From SIG455 sp045659025 (GTDB lineage: Bacteria > Bacillota > Clostridia > UMGS1810): 54,650 bases of DNA. The translations under genes and the position numbers were made by a program. The notes under the pieces are model-generated. The model saw nothing but the letters and a program-made list of their open reading frames with translations, was not told the origin of the DNA and did no database searches. Below, piece after piece: positions 31,623 to 40,887 of the stretch (its first letter is position 1; every line of letters begins with the position of its first letter). The DNA lies in NCBI GenBank assembly GCA_045659025.1, contig JAZOWA010000051.1:1-54650 (forward strand), written 5' to 3'.

Positions 31623-31660
31623 AAGTGGTTTTAAGTGCCATTTTGTGGTGAAAAGTGGTA
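31623..31660 (+). promoter_or_regulatory. MraZ operator: four boxes at 10-bp period
   Basis: GTGG, GTGC, GTGG and GTGG begin at 31625, 31635, 31645 and 31655, each after an A/T-rich pair, spaced exactly one helical turn. MraZ is known to bind such tandem repeats upstream of its own gene and repress the cluster. Here they lie at or just after the predicted transcription start, well placed to block the polymerase. Confidence 0.8.
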
Positions 31661-31688
31661 AATTTTAAGTCAAAAAGGTGGTGAGAAA

Positions 31689-32120
31689 ATGTTCCGTGGA
31701 GAGTACAGACATAACCTTGATCCCAAGGGCAGAGTGATTATCCCCATTAAGTTCAGGGAGAACCTTGGTAATCAGTTTGTTATTACCAGAGGTTTTGAGA
31801 ATAGCCTGTTCGTATTTCCGATGTCAGAGTGGAGCGTTTTCTCCGAGAAGTTGAAAGGCCTTCCCTTGACTAATAAGAATTCCCGTGCACTTACCCGTCA
31901 CTTCCTTTCGGGAGCGTGTGACTGTGAGATGGACAAGCAGGGTAGAATCCTCTTGCCACAGCATCTTGTAGAGTTTGCGGGCATTGATAAAGAAGTTACA
32001 GTAGCAGGTTATGGCAATAAGCTCGAAATCTGGGCTACTGAAAACTGGACTGATTACCTCTCCGAGATGGATACAGACAAAGTTACTGCAGGCCTTGACG
32101 AAGTTGGTATCATGATATGA
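31689..32120 (+). CDS. mraZ: transcriptional regulator MraZ
   Basis: MraZ is the DNA-binding regulator of the division and cell-wall cluster. The 143 residues contain two SpoVT/AbrB-like repeats, each with its signature: DPKGRVIIP (residues about 11-19) and DKQGRILLP (about 82-90). The start follows AAAAGGTGGTG. The operator just upstream implies autoregulation. Its stop overlaps the rsmH start. Confidence 0.96.
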   Translation: MFRGEYRHNLDPKGRVIIPIKFRENLGNQFVITRGFENSLFVFPMSEWSVFSEKLKGLPLTNKNSRALTRHFLSGACDCEMDKQGRILLPQHLVEFAGIDKEVTVAGYGNKLEIWATENWTDYLSEMDTDKVTAGLDEVGIMI

Positions 32121-33052
32121 TGGAATTTAATCATATTCCTGTTTTGCTTGATGAATGCATAGAGGGATTGAATATCCGCCCCGACGGTATCTATGCCGAT
32201 GGCACACTTGGTGGTGGGGGACATTCCTCCGTTATATTTTCCCGTCTTAAGGACGGCAAACTCATAGGGATTGACCGTGATACCGAGGCAATCGCCGCCG
32301 CATCAGCAAGGATAGGCAACCACGATAACGTAATTTACGTTCACGATAATTACAAGAACATCAAAAGCATTCTTGCAGATAACGATATATCGGGTCTTGA
32401 CGGAGCATTGGTGGATTTGGGAATTTCCTCTTATCAGATAGATAATCCCGAGAGGGGATTCAGTTACACCAAGGATGCACCACTTGATATGAGGATGAAT
32501 CGTAACGATCCCTTGAGTGCCTTTGATGTGGTTAATACATATGATAAGGACCGCCTTGCAAAGATAATATTCGATTATGGTGAAGAAAGATACGCCAGAA
32601 AGATTGCCGAGCTTATAGTAAATGAAAGAAAAGCAAATCCGATTCGCACCACGGGCGAGCTTGCAGAGATAATCCGCAGAGCAGTTCCTGCGAAGTCCGT
32701 GCCCAAGGGTTCACACCCTGCCAAACGTACATTCCAGGCCATAAGGATAGAGGTAAACGGCGAGCTTGCCGATCTCAAAAAAGCGGTGGAGGACTTCTTC
32801 GATTCATTGAATGTGGGTGGTCGTCTTTGCATTATCACCTTCCATTCTTTGGAAGACCGTATAGTAAAGCATGTGTTCACATCCCTTTGTGCGGGATGTA
32901 CCTGTCCGAAGGAATTTCCGATTTGTGTCTGTGGCAATAAGCCAAAGGGCAAGTTGATATCAAGGAAACCCATTGTGGCGTCCGAGAAAGAGGCAAATTC
33001 AAACAGCAGGGCCTTAAGTGCCAAGCTCAGGATAATAGAAAAAATTGATTAG
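32117..33052 (+). CDS. rsmH: 16S rRNA (cytosine-1402 N4)-methyltransferase
   Basis: RsmH (MraW) methylates C1402 in the ribosomal P site. The 311 residues open HIPVLLDECIEGL, and the S-adenosylmethionine site is YADGTLGGGGHSSVI. FHSLEDRIVKHVF and the C-terminal NSNSRALSAKLRI are also diagnostic. ATG 32117 overlaps the mraZ stop; the adjacent ATG 32120 could equally be used. Confidence 0.96.
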   Translation: MMEFNHIPVLLDECIEGLNIRPDGIYADGTLGGGGHSSVIFSRLKDGKLIGIDRDTEAIAAASARIGNHDNVIYVHDNYKNIKSILADNDISGLDGALVDLGISSYQIDNPERGFSYTKDAPLDMRMNRNDPLSAFDVVNTYDKDRLAKIIFDYGEERYARKIAELIVNERKANPIRTTGELAEIIRRAVPAKSVPKGSHPAKRTFQAIRIEVNGELADLKKAVEDFFDSLNVGGRLCIITFHSLEDRIVKHVFTSLCAGCTCPKEFPICVCGNKPKGKLISRKPIVASEKEANSNSRALSAKLRIIEKID

Positions 33053-33061
33053 GAGTGAGTT

Positions 33062-33556
33062 TTGTTGTCTAATTATTATAACGGAACATCTGCATATCAG
33101 ATAATGGACTTTGTTTATTCTAAACCCGATCAGGAAACAGTGTCAAAAAAAGCAGACCACACCGCAAGAAGTAAGAAGACAGAAGCTTTACACAGACTTT
33201 ATGGTGCAATGGTACTTGTGGCAATTTTCGTATTTGCAGCGAGTTTCCTTTTCACCAATGCAATTATAATAGAGAAGGCATCCAAGGTGAGCGACATGCA
33301 GAATGAACTCCATGCAATAGTTGCGCAGAACAATCAGAAGACCCTTGAGATAGAAAGAACTCTCGATCTCAAAAGAATAGAAGATATTGCCATAAATGAG
33401 TTGGGTATGAAGCATCCCGATAAATACCAGATGGTATATGTTAATGTAGAACAGTCCAACTATGCGGAGATCACCGCCGAGAAGGGCAGAACCTGGGGAA
33501 GTGCTATGACTGCTATGGCAAACGGTGCGGGTTACGTGAAGGAATATATAGATTGA
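33062..33556 (+). CDS. ftsL: FtsL-like cell division protein
   Basis: This 164-residue bitopic protein has a basic cytoplasmic region (1-47), one membrane helix (about 50-70), and an extracellular coiled-coil-like segment with IEKASKVSDMQNELHAIVAQ. FtsL-type proteins link DivIB/FtsQ and DivIC in the divisome. Sequence is poorly conserved, so the call leans on topology and position between rsmH and the penicillin-binding protein. It starts with TTG behind AGGAGTGAG, 9 bp after rsmH. Confidence 0.8.
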   Translation: MLSNYYNGTSAYQIMDFVYSKPDQETVSKKADHTARSKKTEALHRLYGAMVLVAIFVFAASFLFTNAIIIEKASKVSDMQNELHAIVAQNNQKTLEIERTLDLKRIEDIAINELGMKHPDKYQMVYVNVEQSNYAEITAEKGRTWGSAMTAMANGAGYVKEYID

Positions 33557-33592
33557 GCCCACATATAGATTAAATAGGAAAAACACATAAAC

Positions 33593-33615
33593 AGCAGGCA
33601 TCGCCTGCTTTTTTG
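33593..33615 (+). terminator. terminator-like hairpin inside the dcw cluster
   Basis: AGCAGGC pairs with GCCTGCT across ATC, followed by six T. It lies between ftsL and the penicillin-binding protein gene and probably lets part of the polymerases through. Confidence 0.65.
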
Positions 33616-33650
33616 TCCGTAAAGAAAAGATTACGAAAGGTGAGCCGAAT

Positions 33651-35867
33651 ATGAAAAAACTTAATATCAATACTAAAAAAAGAGCATTTACGGCTTTCGT
33701 GATTTTTGCATTGCTTCTTGTTGCCCTTCTTGTTAGATGCGCTTGGGTGCAGTTTGTGAACGGCGAAGATTTGCAAATAAGGGCTATAGAACAGCAGACC
33801 AAGGACAAAACCATAAATTCCAAACGAGGAATAATATACGACCGTAACGGCAAAATCCTTGCCCAGAGTGCATCTGTAGAGATGGTTTCCGTAAGTCCCC
33901 GAGAGATATATGATGCGGAGAATGCAGATTTTGTAGCAGATACCCTGGCAACTGTGTTAGAGCTTGACCGCGAGAGTGTATATAAGAAGATAACCCGTAA
34001 TTCAGGATATGAGATAATCAAGCGCAGAGTGGAGAAAGAGCCGGCGGATAAGCTCCGTGCTCTTATGAGCTATACCGAGGAAGACGGCACAACCACCAAT
34101 AAACTCAAGGGGGTGCATCTTTCCGAGGATACCAAGAGATACTATCCCTATGGCAAGCTTGCTGCCCACGTAATCGGCTTTGTAGGTACTGATAATCAGG
34201 GCCTTAACGGTGTGGAGCTTTCTTTTGATAAATACTTAAAGGGTCTCCCCGGCAGAGTAGTAACTGCGAAAAACGCTATGGGTACTGATATGCCCTTCAA
34301 ATACGAGAAATATATCAATCCCGAGAACGGTGCTAATCTTGTACTCACCATCGATGAGACCATACAGCACTTTGTAGAGAAGAATCTTGAGCAGGCGGTA
34401 GCGGATTATAAAGTACAAAACGGTGCTGCTTGTATCATAATGGAGGCAAAAACGGGGGATATTCTTGCTATGGCAACCTATCCGTCCTATGACCTCAATG
34501 CCCCCTTCACCCTCAACGACCCTGCAATTCAGGCGCAGGTGGACGCTCTTGAAGGGGATGAGAAGACAAAGCTTTATAATGATGAAATTCAGAAAATGTG
34601 GCGCAATAAGGCGGTTGTAGACACCTACGAGCCCGGCTCCACCTTCAAAGCAATAACCACCGCAATGGCTCTTGAGGAAAACGTAGTAAGTATTAACGAT
34701 ACTTTCTACTGCACAGGCGCCCATGTGGTAGGCCCCCATGTAATCCATTGCTGGAAGGGTGGCGGTCACGGCCCCGAGACCTTCCTTCAGGGTGTTGAAA
34801 ACTCCTGTAACCCCGTATTTATGACGGTTGGTGCCAGAGTCGGCGCATCAAATTTCTTTAAGTATTACAAGGCCTTTGGCTTTGCAGAAAAGACTGGTTT
34901 TGACCTCCCTGGCGAGGCAGTGTGTGCATTCCACCAGATGGCAAACTTCAACGAAGTTGAGCTTGCCACATCTTCCTTCGGTCAGTCCTTTCAGATCACA
35001 CCCCTTCAGCTTGTAACGGCGTATTCAGCTATTGCCAATGACGGTACTATGGTACGTCCCCGTATAGCCAAGGTGCTCACAGATGATGACGGAAACGTTA
35101 TCAAGACCTTTGGCACAAAGAGTATAAGAAAGGTAATCTCCGAGGAGACTGCAGCCGCCACAAGACAGATTCTTGAAAGTGTTGTAACCAACGGTACTTC
35201 AAAGAATGCCTATATAGCAGGTTATCGCGTAGCGGGTAAGACTGGTACAAGTGAGAAACTCCCCCGTGGTAACGGCAAATATATTGCATCCTTTGCAGGA
35301 TTTGCCCCGGCTAATGACCCCGAAATCATAGGCCTTCTCATCCTTGATGAGCCTATGGGTGATATCTATATGGGTGGTCAGATAGCTGCTCCCACCTTCA
35401 AACTCATATTTGAAGACACTTTAAGATATCTGGGTATCGAACCCCAGTATACCGAAGAAGAACTCAAGACTATGGATTTGCCTGTTCCCAATGTGGAGGG
35501 CCTCAATACCGCAGACGTTCCTGCTGCATTTGAGAATTCAGGTCTTCGTTATCAGATTGTTGGCGATGGTGAGGTAATAGTATCCCAGATTCCCAAGGGC
35601 GGTACTGCACTTCCTGCTTCATCTACTGTAGTACTCTACACCAGAGAAAACGACGAAAGTGACGTGGTTGTTCCTGATGTAGTAAGTTGCGGAGTTAACG
35701 AGGCTAACCGTCGCATTGTAAATGCAGGTCTTAATATTAAGATCTCGGGTAGCTCCGAGGTAAAAGAGGGCGAAGCCGTAGTATCTACCCAGTCGCCTCC
35801 TTCGGGCACATTGGTACCCAAGGGCACGATTGTTACGGTTGAGTTCAATTATGTAAACGTACACTAA
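33651..35867 (+). CDS. PASTA-domain penicillin-binding protein (FtsI/SpoVD-type)
   Basis: This class B transpeptidase cross-links septal or spore-cortex peptidoglycan. The 738 residues comprise an N-terminal anchor (11-30), a pedestal dimerisation domain with SKRGIIYDRNGKILA, and a transpeptidase domain with catalytic Ser330 (STFK), Ser385 (SCN) and Lys530 (KTGTS). Two C-terminal PASTA repeats lie at about 602-735. A single such gene stands here, where Bacillus has pbpB and spoVD side by side, so it cannot be assigned to division or sporulation alone. RBS is GAAAGGTGAG. Confidence 0.93.
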   Translation: MKKLNINTKKRAFTAFVIFALLLVALLVRCAWVQFVNGEDLQIRAIEQQTKDKTINSKRGIIYDRNGKILAQSASVEMVSVSPREIYDAENADFVADTLATVLELDRESVYKKITRNSGYEIIKRRVEKEPADKLRALMSYTEEDGTTTNKLKGVHLSEDTKRYYPYGKLAAHVIGFVGTDNQGLNGVELSFDKYLKGLPGRVVTAKNAMGTDMPFKYEKYINPENGANLVLTIDETIQHFVEKNLEQAVADYKVQNGAACIIMEAKTGDILAMATYPSYDLNAPFTLNDPAIQAQVDALEGDEKTKLYNDEIQKMWRNKAVVDTYEPGSTFKAITTAMALEENVVSINDTFYCTGAHVVGPHVIHCWKGGGHGPETFLQGVENSCNPVFMTVGARVGASNFFKYYKAFGFAEKTGFDLPGEAVCAFHQMANFNEVELATSSFGQSFQITPLQLVTAYSAIANDGTMVRPRIAKVLTDDDGNVIKTFGTKSIRKVISEETAAATRQILESVVTNGTSKNAYIAGYRVAGKTGTSEKLPRGNGKYIASFAGFAPANDPEIIGLLILDEPMGDIYMGGQIAAPTFKLIFEDTLRYLGIEPQYTEEELKTMDLPVPNVEGLNTADVPAAFENSGLRYQIVGDGEVIVSQIPKGGTALPASSTVVLYTRENDESDVVVPDVVSCGVNEANRRIVNAGLNIKISGSSEVKEGEAVVSTQSPPSGTLVPKGTIVTVEFNYVNVH

Positions 35868-35901
35868 TACAAACTTTTGAAAAAAGAGAGGAGATGCCGG
35901 G

Positions 35902-37341
35902 ATGTTGCTTACAGATCTTATCAGCGGTTTGAATATCAAGGAAATTCACGGTAATATTGACGGTTTGCAGATAAGCGGTATCTGCTATAACTCTCTCAAG
36001 GTAAAAAAAGGCGATATTTTCGTAGCCGTTCGCGGATATGTATCCGACGGTCATAAATATATCAGAAGCGCTGTTGAAGGTGGTGCGGTGGCAGTAGCGG
36101 TGGAGGAGATAGATGAGAGCATCTCCGTACCTCAGATAGTGTTTGAATCCACCCGAGAGACCCTGGCGGATTTATCTGCTGTTTTCTACGATCACCCTTC
36201 AAAGAAATTTAAGTTAATAGGAGTTACGGGCACCAACGGCAAGACCACTACCACATATCTTGTCAAGTCCGTACTGGAATCCTTGGGCCACAAGGTGGGT
36301 CTTATAGGTACCAATCAGAATATGGTGGGCGATCGTATTCTCAAAAGCGAACGCACCACTCCCGAATCTTTAGAACTTCAGGAACTTTTTGCAATTATGG
36401 CCCGTGAGGGCGTCGAATACGTGGTTATGGAGATCTCCTCTCATTCCCTCTATTTAAGCAGAGTGCGAAACTGTAATTTTGAGGTTGGTGCTTTCACCAA
36501 CCTCACCCGTGACCACCTTGATTTCCACGAGACAATGGATAACTACGCCGAGGCAAAGGCAATCCTCTTTGGAATGTGCAAAAAAGGTGTAATCAATATT
36601 GATGATGCTTATGCAGATAAAATCGCCCAGAATGCATCTTGTAGTGTTAAATACTATGGTGTAAAGACACCTTGTGATTTTAAGGCAGAAGATATTGTCT
36701 GCCGGGATAAAGGTGTTGACTTCAAGGTAGACAATGAGCAGATTTATATGCCCGTACCGGGTGAGTTTTCCGTTTATAACGCTCTTTGTGCTATTTCTAT
36801 ATGTGATGCTTTGGGTGTTGATATTTCCCGTTGCAGAGACGCTTTGAGAGATATTGACGGAGTGAAGGGCAGAGCAGAGATTGTGCCCATAGATGCCCCC
36901 TATACAGTAATGATAGATTATGCTCACACCCCCGACGGAGTTGACAACATAATATCCACCGTCAAGGGTTTCTGTAAAGGCAGAATTATCACCGTATTCG
37001 GTTGTGGTGGTGATCGTGACAGAACCAAGCGCCCCATTATGGGAGAGATTGCCGGTCGTCTTTCTGACATCAGTGTTGTCACAAGTGATAACCCCCGTAC
37101 AGAAGAGCCTATGGCTATAATTGAGGAAATCCTCGTAGGTATCCGCCCCACGGATGCAAAATTCGAAGTTGTGGAAAACCGCAGAGATGCCATTGAATAT
37201 GCTATGAGCATAGCGGAGGTAGATGATATAGTGCTTCTTCTCGGCAAAGGCCACGAGACCTACCAGATTCTCGGTCATGACACGATTGAGTTTGATGAAC
37301 GCAAGATAGTGAGAGAGATCTGGAGCACAATGAAAAAGTAA
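35902..37341 (+). CDS. murE: UDP-MurNAc-tripeptide synthetase
   Basis: MurE adds the third amino acid to the peptidoglycan stem. The 479-residue ligase has an N-terminal UDP-binding domain, the ATP loop GVTGTNGKTTTTYLV (about 109-123), the carbamylated-lysine region, and the C-terminal DNPR motif (396-399). DNPR marks enzymes that use meso-diaminopimelate, consistent with dapA and lysA elsewhere in the window. The start follows GAGAGGAG. Confidence 0.96.
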   Translation: MLLTDLISGLNIKEIHGNIDGLQISGICYNSLKVKKGDIFVAVRGYVSDGHKYIRSAVEGGAVAVAVEEIDESISVPQIVFESTRETLADLSAVFYDHPSKKFKLIGVTGTNGKTTTTYLVKSVLESLGHKVGLIGTNQNMVGDRILKSERTTPESLELQELFAIMAREGVEYVVMEISSHSLYLSRVRNCNFEVGAFTNLTRDHLDFHETMDNYAEAKAILFGMCKKGVINIDDAYADKIAQNASCSVKYYGVKTPCDFKAEDIVCRDKGVDFKVDNEQIYMPVPGEFSVYNALCAISICDALGVDISRCRDALRDIDGVKGRAEIVPIDAPYTVMIDYAHTPDGVDNIISTVKGFCKGRIITVFGCGGDRDRTKRPIMGEIAGRLSDISVVTSDNPRTEEPMAIIEEILVGIRPTDAKFEVVENRRDAIEYAMSIAEVDDIVLLLGKGHETYQILGHDTIEFDERKIVREIWSTMKK

Positions 37342-37364
37342 GTATTTCACACGGAGGTTTTAAC

Positions 37365-38717
37365 ATGGCATACAGCATAGAACCGATTACACTCTCAGAA
37401 CTTGCCCTTGCCATAGGCGGGGAGCTTGTGTTTGGTTGCGGTGATACTGTTATAAGTGCAGTGTCTACCGATAGCCGAGATTGCGACGGTGCTGTGTTTG
37501 TGGCTATCTCAGGTGAGAAATTTAACGGTAACGATTTTATCCCCTCTGCCTGCGAAGGCGGTGCGATAGGGTATATCAGCGATAGAACTTGCACTTTTGA
37601 TAAGTGCGATTTTGCAATTAAAGTGAAAAGCACTACTGATGCGTTGCTTAATATGGCATCAGCATACAGAGATAAATTTGATATTAAGATAATCGGCCTT
37701 ACGGGTAGTGTGGGCAAGACCACCACCAAGGATATGGTTGCTGCTGCATTAAGTGGCGGAGAAAGGAAGGTCCTCAAGACCCAGGGCAATTTTAATAATA
37801 ATATAGGTGTACCGTACACTTTGTTTGGCATAAGAGGCTCCCACGATATAGGTGTGGTGGAGATGGGTATGAACCACTTTGGCGAGATTTCCGCTCTTAC
37901 CGCTTGTGCCAAACCAGATATTGCCATTATCACCAATATCGGTGAATCCCATATAGAATACCTCGGCAGCCGTGAGGGTATCTTAAAGGCAAAATGCGAG
38001 ATATTTGAGGGCCTTTCACCAAATGGTATTGTTATATTGAATGGTGATGACGACTTACTTTACAGTATCAGGGATAACATTCCCTTCGAGACTATATACT
38101 GCGGAATTGAAAATGCCTCGTGTGATGTAGTTGCCGGAGACATAAAATCCGGCAACGAAGGCATTTCATTCACGGCCCTCGGTGAGAATTATCATATAAA
38201 CACCGTTGGCAGACATAATGTATTGAACGCCCTTCTTGCCATTGCTGCAGGTAGGGCTCTCGGCATATCTGCAGATGAAATCCGCGAAGGACTTGCTTCT
38301 TATAAAAGTGGCGGAATACGCCAAAGCATTACTGAGCGAGATGGTATCACGGTAATTACCGATTGCTATAATGCCGCTCCCATATCCGTAAGAGCAGCCA
38401 TTGACGTACTCTGCGAAAAGGCACAGGGCAGGAAAATAGCGGTGCTTGGTGATATGAAGGAGTTGGGCGAAAAGTCTGGTGAATATCATTACGAGATGGG
38501 CGAGTATGCCTTCCTTCGTGGAGTTGACGAGCTTTTGCTTATAGGCGAGTTTGCATCCTACACCGCAGATGGTGGAAAGGGATGTAATCCCCAGATTTTC
38601 GATACCAACGCAGATATTACTGCATATTTGAAAACCATTCTTAAGGAAGGGGACACTATTTTGTTTAAGGGTTCCCGCGCAATGAAACTCGAAGAGGTGG
38701 CAAATCAATTCAACTGA
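37365..38717 (+). CDS. murF: UDP-MurNAc-tripeptide:D-Ala-D-Ala ligase
   Basis: MurF completes the UDP-MurNAc pentapeptide. The 450 residues show an N-terminal domain with STDSRDCDGAVFVAI, ATP loop GLTGSVGKTTTKDMV, EMGMNHFGEI and DCYNAAPISVRAAID. It sits 23 bp after murE behind CGGAGG, and its TGA overlaps the mraY ATG (TGATG), a classic translational coupling. Confidence 0.96.
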   Translation: MAYSIEPITLSELALAIGGELVFGCGDTVISAVSTDSRDCDGAVFVAISGEKFNGNDFIPSACEGGAIGYISDRTCTFDKCDFAIKVKSTTDALLNMASAYRDKFDIKIIGLTGSVGKTTTKDMVAAALSGGERKVLKTQGNFNNNIGVPYTLFGIRGSHDIGVVEMGMNHFGEISALTACAKPDIAIITNIGESHIEYLGSREGILKAKCEIFEGLSPNGIVILNGDDDLLYSIRDNIPFETIYCGIENASCDVVAGDIKSGNEGISFTALGENYHINTVGRHNVLNALLAIAAGRALGISADEIREGLASYKSGGIRQSITERDGITVITDCYNAAPISVRAAIDVLCEKAQGRKIAVLGDMKELGEKSGEYHYEMGEYAFLRGVDELLLIGEFASYTADGGKGCNPQIFDTNADITAYLKTILKEGDTILFKGSRAMKLEEVANQFN

Positions 38718-39703
38718 TGACAGAGAGGATGTGCAATTTGCAAATGAATGATGTGTTTGCGTTTTTTATTGTAGCACTTACCGCCTTTGCGGTTTGTGCC
38801 ATAATCGGCCCCGCAGCAATCCCCGTATTAAGACGACTCAAATTCGGTCAGGAGATTCGTGAAATCGGCCCCAGCTGGCATAAATCCAAGTCAGGCACCC
38901 CCACAATGGGCGGAGTTATCTTTATTGCATCCACTATCGTCGCCACACTCCTTTTCATCCGTGGTATCAAGGGTATAATGCTTTGTGCACTTTCTGTGGC
39001 CTTTGGCCTTATCGGGTTTGCCGATGATTTCATCAAGGTAGTAAAGAAAAGAAATCTTGGCCTCACATCAAAACAAAAATTCATATTGCAGGTACTTGTA
39101 TCTGTGATTTTCGTTCTTCTTGGCGACTATTTCAAACTTTTTGATACCAATATAGTGGTACCCTTTGCAGACACCACCATCAATCTTTCTTGGGCCTATA
39201 TTCCCTTTGCGGTGTTTGTGATGGTAGGAGTTACCAACAGCGTCAATCTTACCGATGGTGTTGACGGACTTGCTTCTTCTGTATCTGCGGTTGTAAGCAT
39301 ATTTTTCACATTTTTGGCAATTTATTATAGTGAGGGCGAGATTGGTCGCTTCTGCGCCGCAATCACAGGCGGATGCCTTGGTTTCCTTCTCTTTAATGCT
39401 AACCCTGCAAAGGTGTTTATGGGCGATACGGGATCTCTGTTTTTAGGCGGAGCCATCTGCGGAGTCGCACTTATGCTTAAAGCTCCTCTGGTGCTTGTTA
39501 TAGCAGGAGGTGTGTTCGTATTTGAGACCATCTCCGTTATAATTCAGGTGGTATCCTTTAAGACAAGGGGTAAGAGAGTATTCAAGATGACCCCTGTGCA
39601 CCACCATTTTGAGATGTGCGGTTGGTCAGAGAAGAAGATTGTACTCACCGCCACATCCGTCAGTGCAATTCTTTGCGTATTGGCGTATTTATCTTGTATG
39701 TAA
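38717..39703 (+). CDS. mraY: phospho-MurNAc-pentapeptide transferase
   Basis: MraY makes lipid I on undecaprenyl phosphate. About ten membrane helices surround family signatures: SGTPTMGGVIFIAS, FADDFIKVVKKRNLGL with its Asp pair, VNLTDGVDGLASS, NANPAKVFMGDTGSLFLG and the histidine loop PVHHHFE. The TGATG overlap with murF supports ATG 38717, though MNDVFAF at 38744 matches the usual N-terminus better and could be the true start. The expected murD does not follow. Confidence 0.96.
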   Translation: MTERMCNLQMNDVFAFFIVALTAFAVCAIIGPAAIPVLRRLKFGQEIREIGPSWHKSKSGTPTMGGVIFIASTIVATLLFIRGIKGIMLCALSVAFGLIGFADDFIKVVKKRNLGLTSKQKFILQVLVSVIFVLLGDYFKLFDTNIVVPFADTTINLSWAYIPFAVFVMVGVTNSVNLTDGVDGLASSVSAVVSIFFTFLAIYYSEGEIGRFCAAITGGCLGFLLFNANPAKVFMGDTGSLFLGGAICGVALMLKAPLVLVIAGGVFVFETISVIIQVVSFKTRGKRVFKMTPVHHHFEMCGWSEKKIVLTATSVSAILCVLAYLSCM

Positions 39704-39736
39704 GGTAGTTTCAAATTAACAAAGGAGGTATTGCTT

Positions 39737-40864
39737 GTGAAGCTCAAAAGAATTCCCCTGGGCAAGATTATTAAGGAACAGCGCCCTGTTGACTATACAT
39801 TTGTGGCAATAGTTCTTGCCCTACTCACCTACGGACTTATTATGGTGTTTTCCGCAAGCAGTGCCACAGCACATTACAGAATGAACGATACATTCTATTT
39901 CATCAAGAAGCAATTCTTTTTTGCAATGATAGGTCTTGTGGGAATGTATATAGTGTCTTTGGTGCATTATAAAGTTTACTACCGTTTTGCATTGCCGATT
40001 CTCGGTATTTCCGCATTTCTGCTCCTTGTGGTGCTCACACCCCTCGGTGTTTCAGTTAACGGTGCACAGAGATGGCTCGGCTTTGGCTCGTTCACATTCC
40101 AACCCTCCGAGATTGCAAAATTTGCTATTGTAATATTCCTAGCCAAGAGCCTGCCCGAGAATAAAGACCTTCTGGAGAAGTTCTGGAGTGGTTTTGTGGT
40201 TTATCTCGCCATAATCGGTGTTGTAGCAGGTATTATATTGCTTGAGCCTCATATGAGCGGAGCAATGATTATTATAGGTGTAGGCGTTGTAATGATGTTC
40301 GTTGCAGGAGCAAAGATAAAGCACTTTTTTTATATGCTTGGCCCCGCAGCATTGGCAATAGCAGCCCTTATCGTTGTGGCACCATACAGAATGAAACGAT
40401 TCACCACCTTCCTTGATCCCTTCTCCGATATGCTTGGATCAGGATTCCAGATAGTTCAGTCTCTTTATGCTATCGGCTCGGGTGGTCTTTTCGGCCTTGG
40501 TCTCGGACAGAGCAGACAGAAATTCCTCTACCTTCCCGAACCTCAGAATGACTTTATCTTCTCGATCATCTGTGAGGAGCTTGGTTTTATAGGTGCAGTT
40601 CTTGTGGTAGTGCTTTTCGTAGCACTTATCTGGAAGGGTATTCAGATAGCCATCAAAGCTCCCGACACCTTTTCATCAATGCTTGTTACGGGAATAATTT
40701 CCCTTATTGCTGTGCAGGTAATCCTCAACATAGCCGTTGTTACATCTTCAATGCCTGCCACAGGTATTCCGTTGCCGTTCTTTAGCTACGGAGGCACAAG
40801 TCTTGTTATTCTTCTTGCGGGAATGGGTATGATTCTTAATGTTACCCGACATATTAACAAATAA
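39737..40864 (+). CDS. ftsW: septal peptidoglycan polymerase FtsW (SEDS)
   Basis: FtsW polymerises glycan strands at the septum with its partner class B enzyme. The 375-residue protein has about ten helices. SEDS signatures are FSASSATAHYR, GAQRWLGFGSFTFQPSEIAKFA and the late LPFFSYGGTSLVILLAGMG. I chose GTG 39737, eight bases after AAAGGAGG, over TTG 39731, which is too close. Confidence 0.94.
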   Translation: MKLKRIPLGKIIKEQRPVDYTFVAIVLALLTYGLIMVFSASSATAHYRMNDTFYFIKKQFFFAMIGLVGMYIVSLVHYKVYYRFALPILGISAFLLLVVLTPLGVSVNGAQRWLGFGSFTFQPSEIAKFAIVIFLAKSLPENKDLLEKFWSGFVVYLAIIGVVAGIILLEPHMSGAMIIIGVGVVMMFVAGAKIKHFFYMLGPAALAIAALIVVAPYRMKRFTTFLDPFSDMLGSGFQIVQSLYAIGSGGLFGLGLGQSRQKFLYLPEPQNDFIFSIICEELGFIGAVLVVVLFVALIWKGIQIAIKAPDTFSSMLVTGIISLIAVQVILNIAVVTSSMPATGIPLPFFSYGGTSLVILLAGMGMILNVTRHINK

Positions 40865-40887
40865 ATGCTGAAAGGCAGGGTGAGATT

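Noticed and set aside
33188..34021. 277-codon minus-strand frame over ftsL and the penicillin-binding protein
   Set aside because: It spans two well-supported plus-strand genes and an intergenic terminator; a shadow frame.
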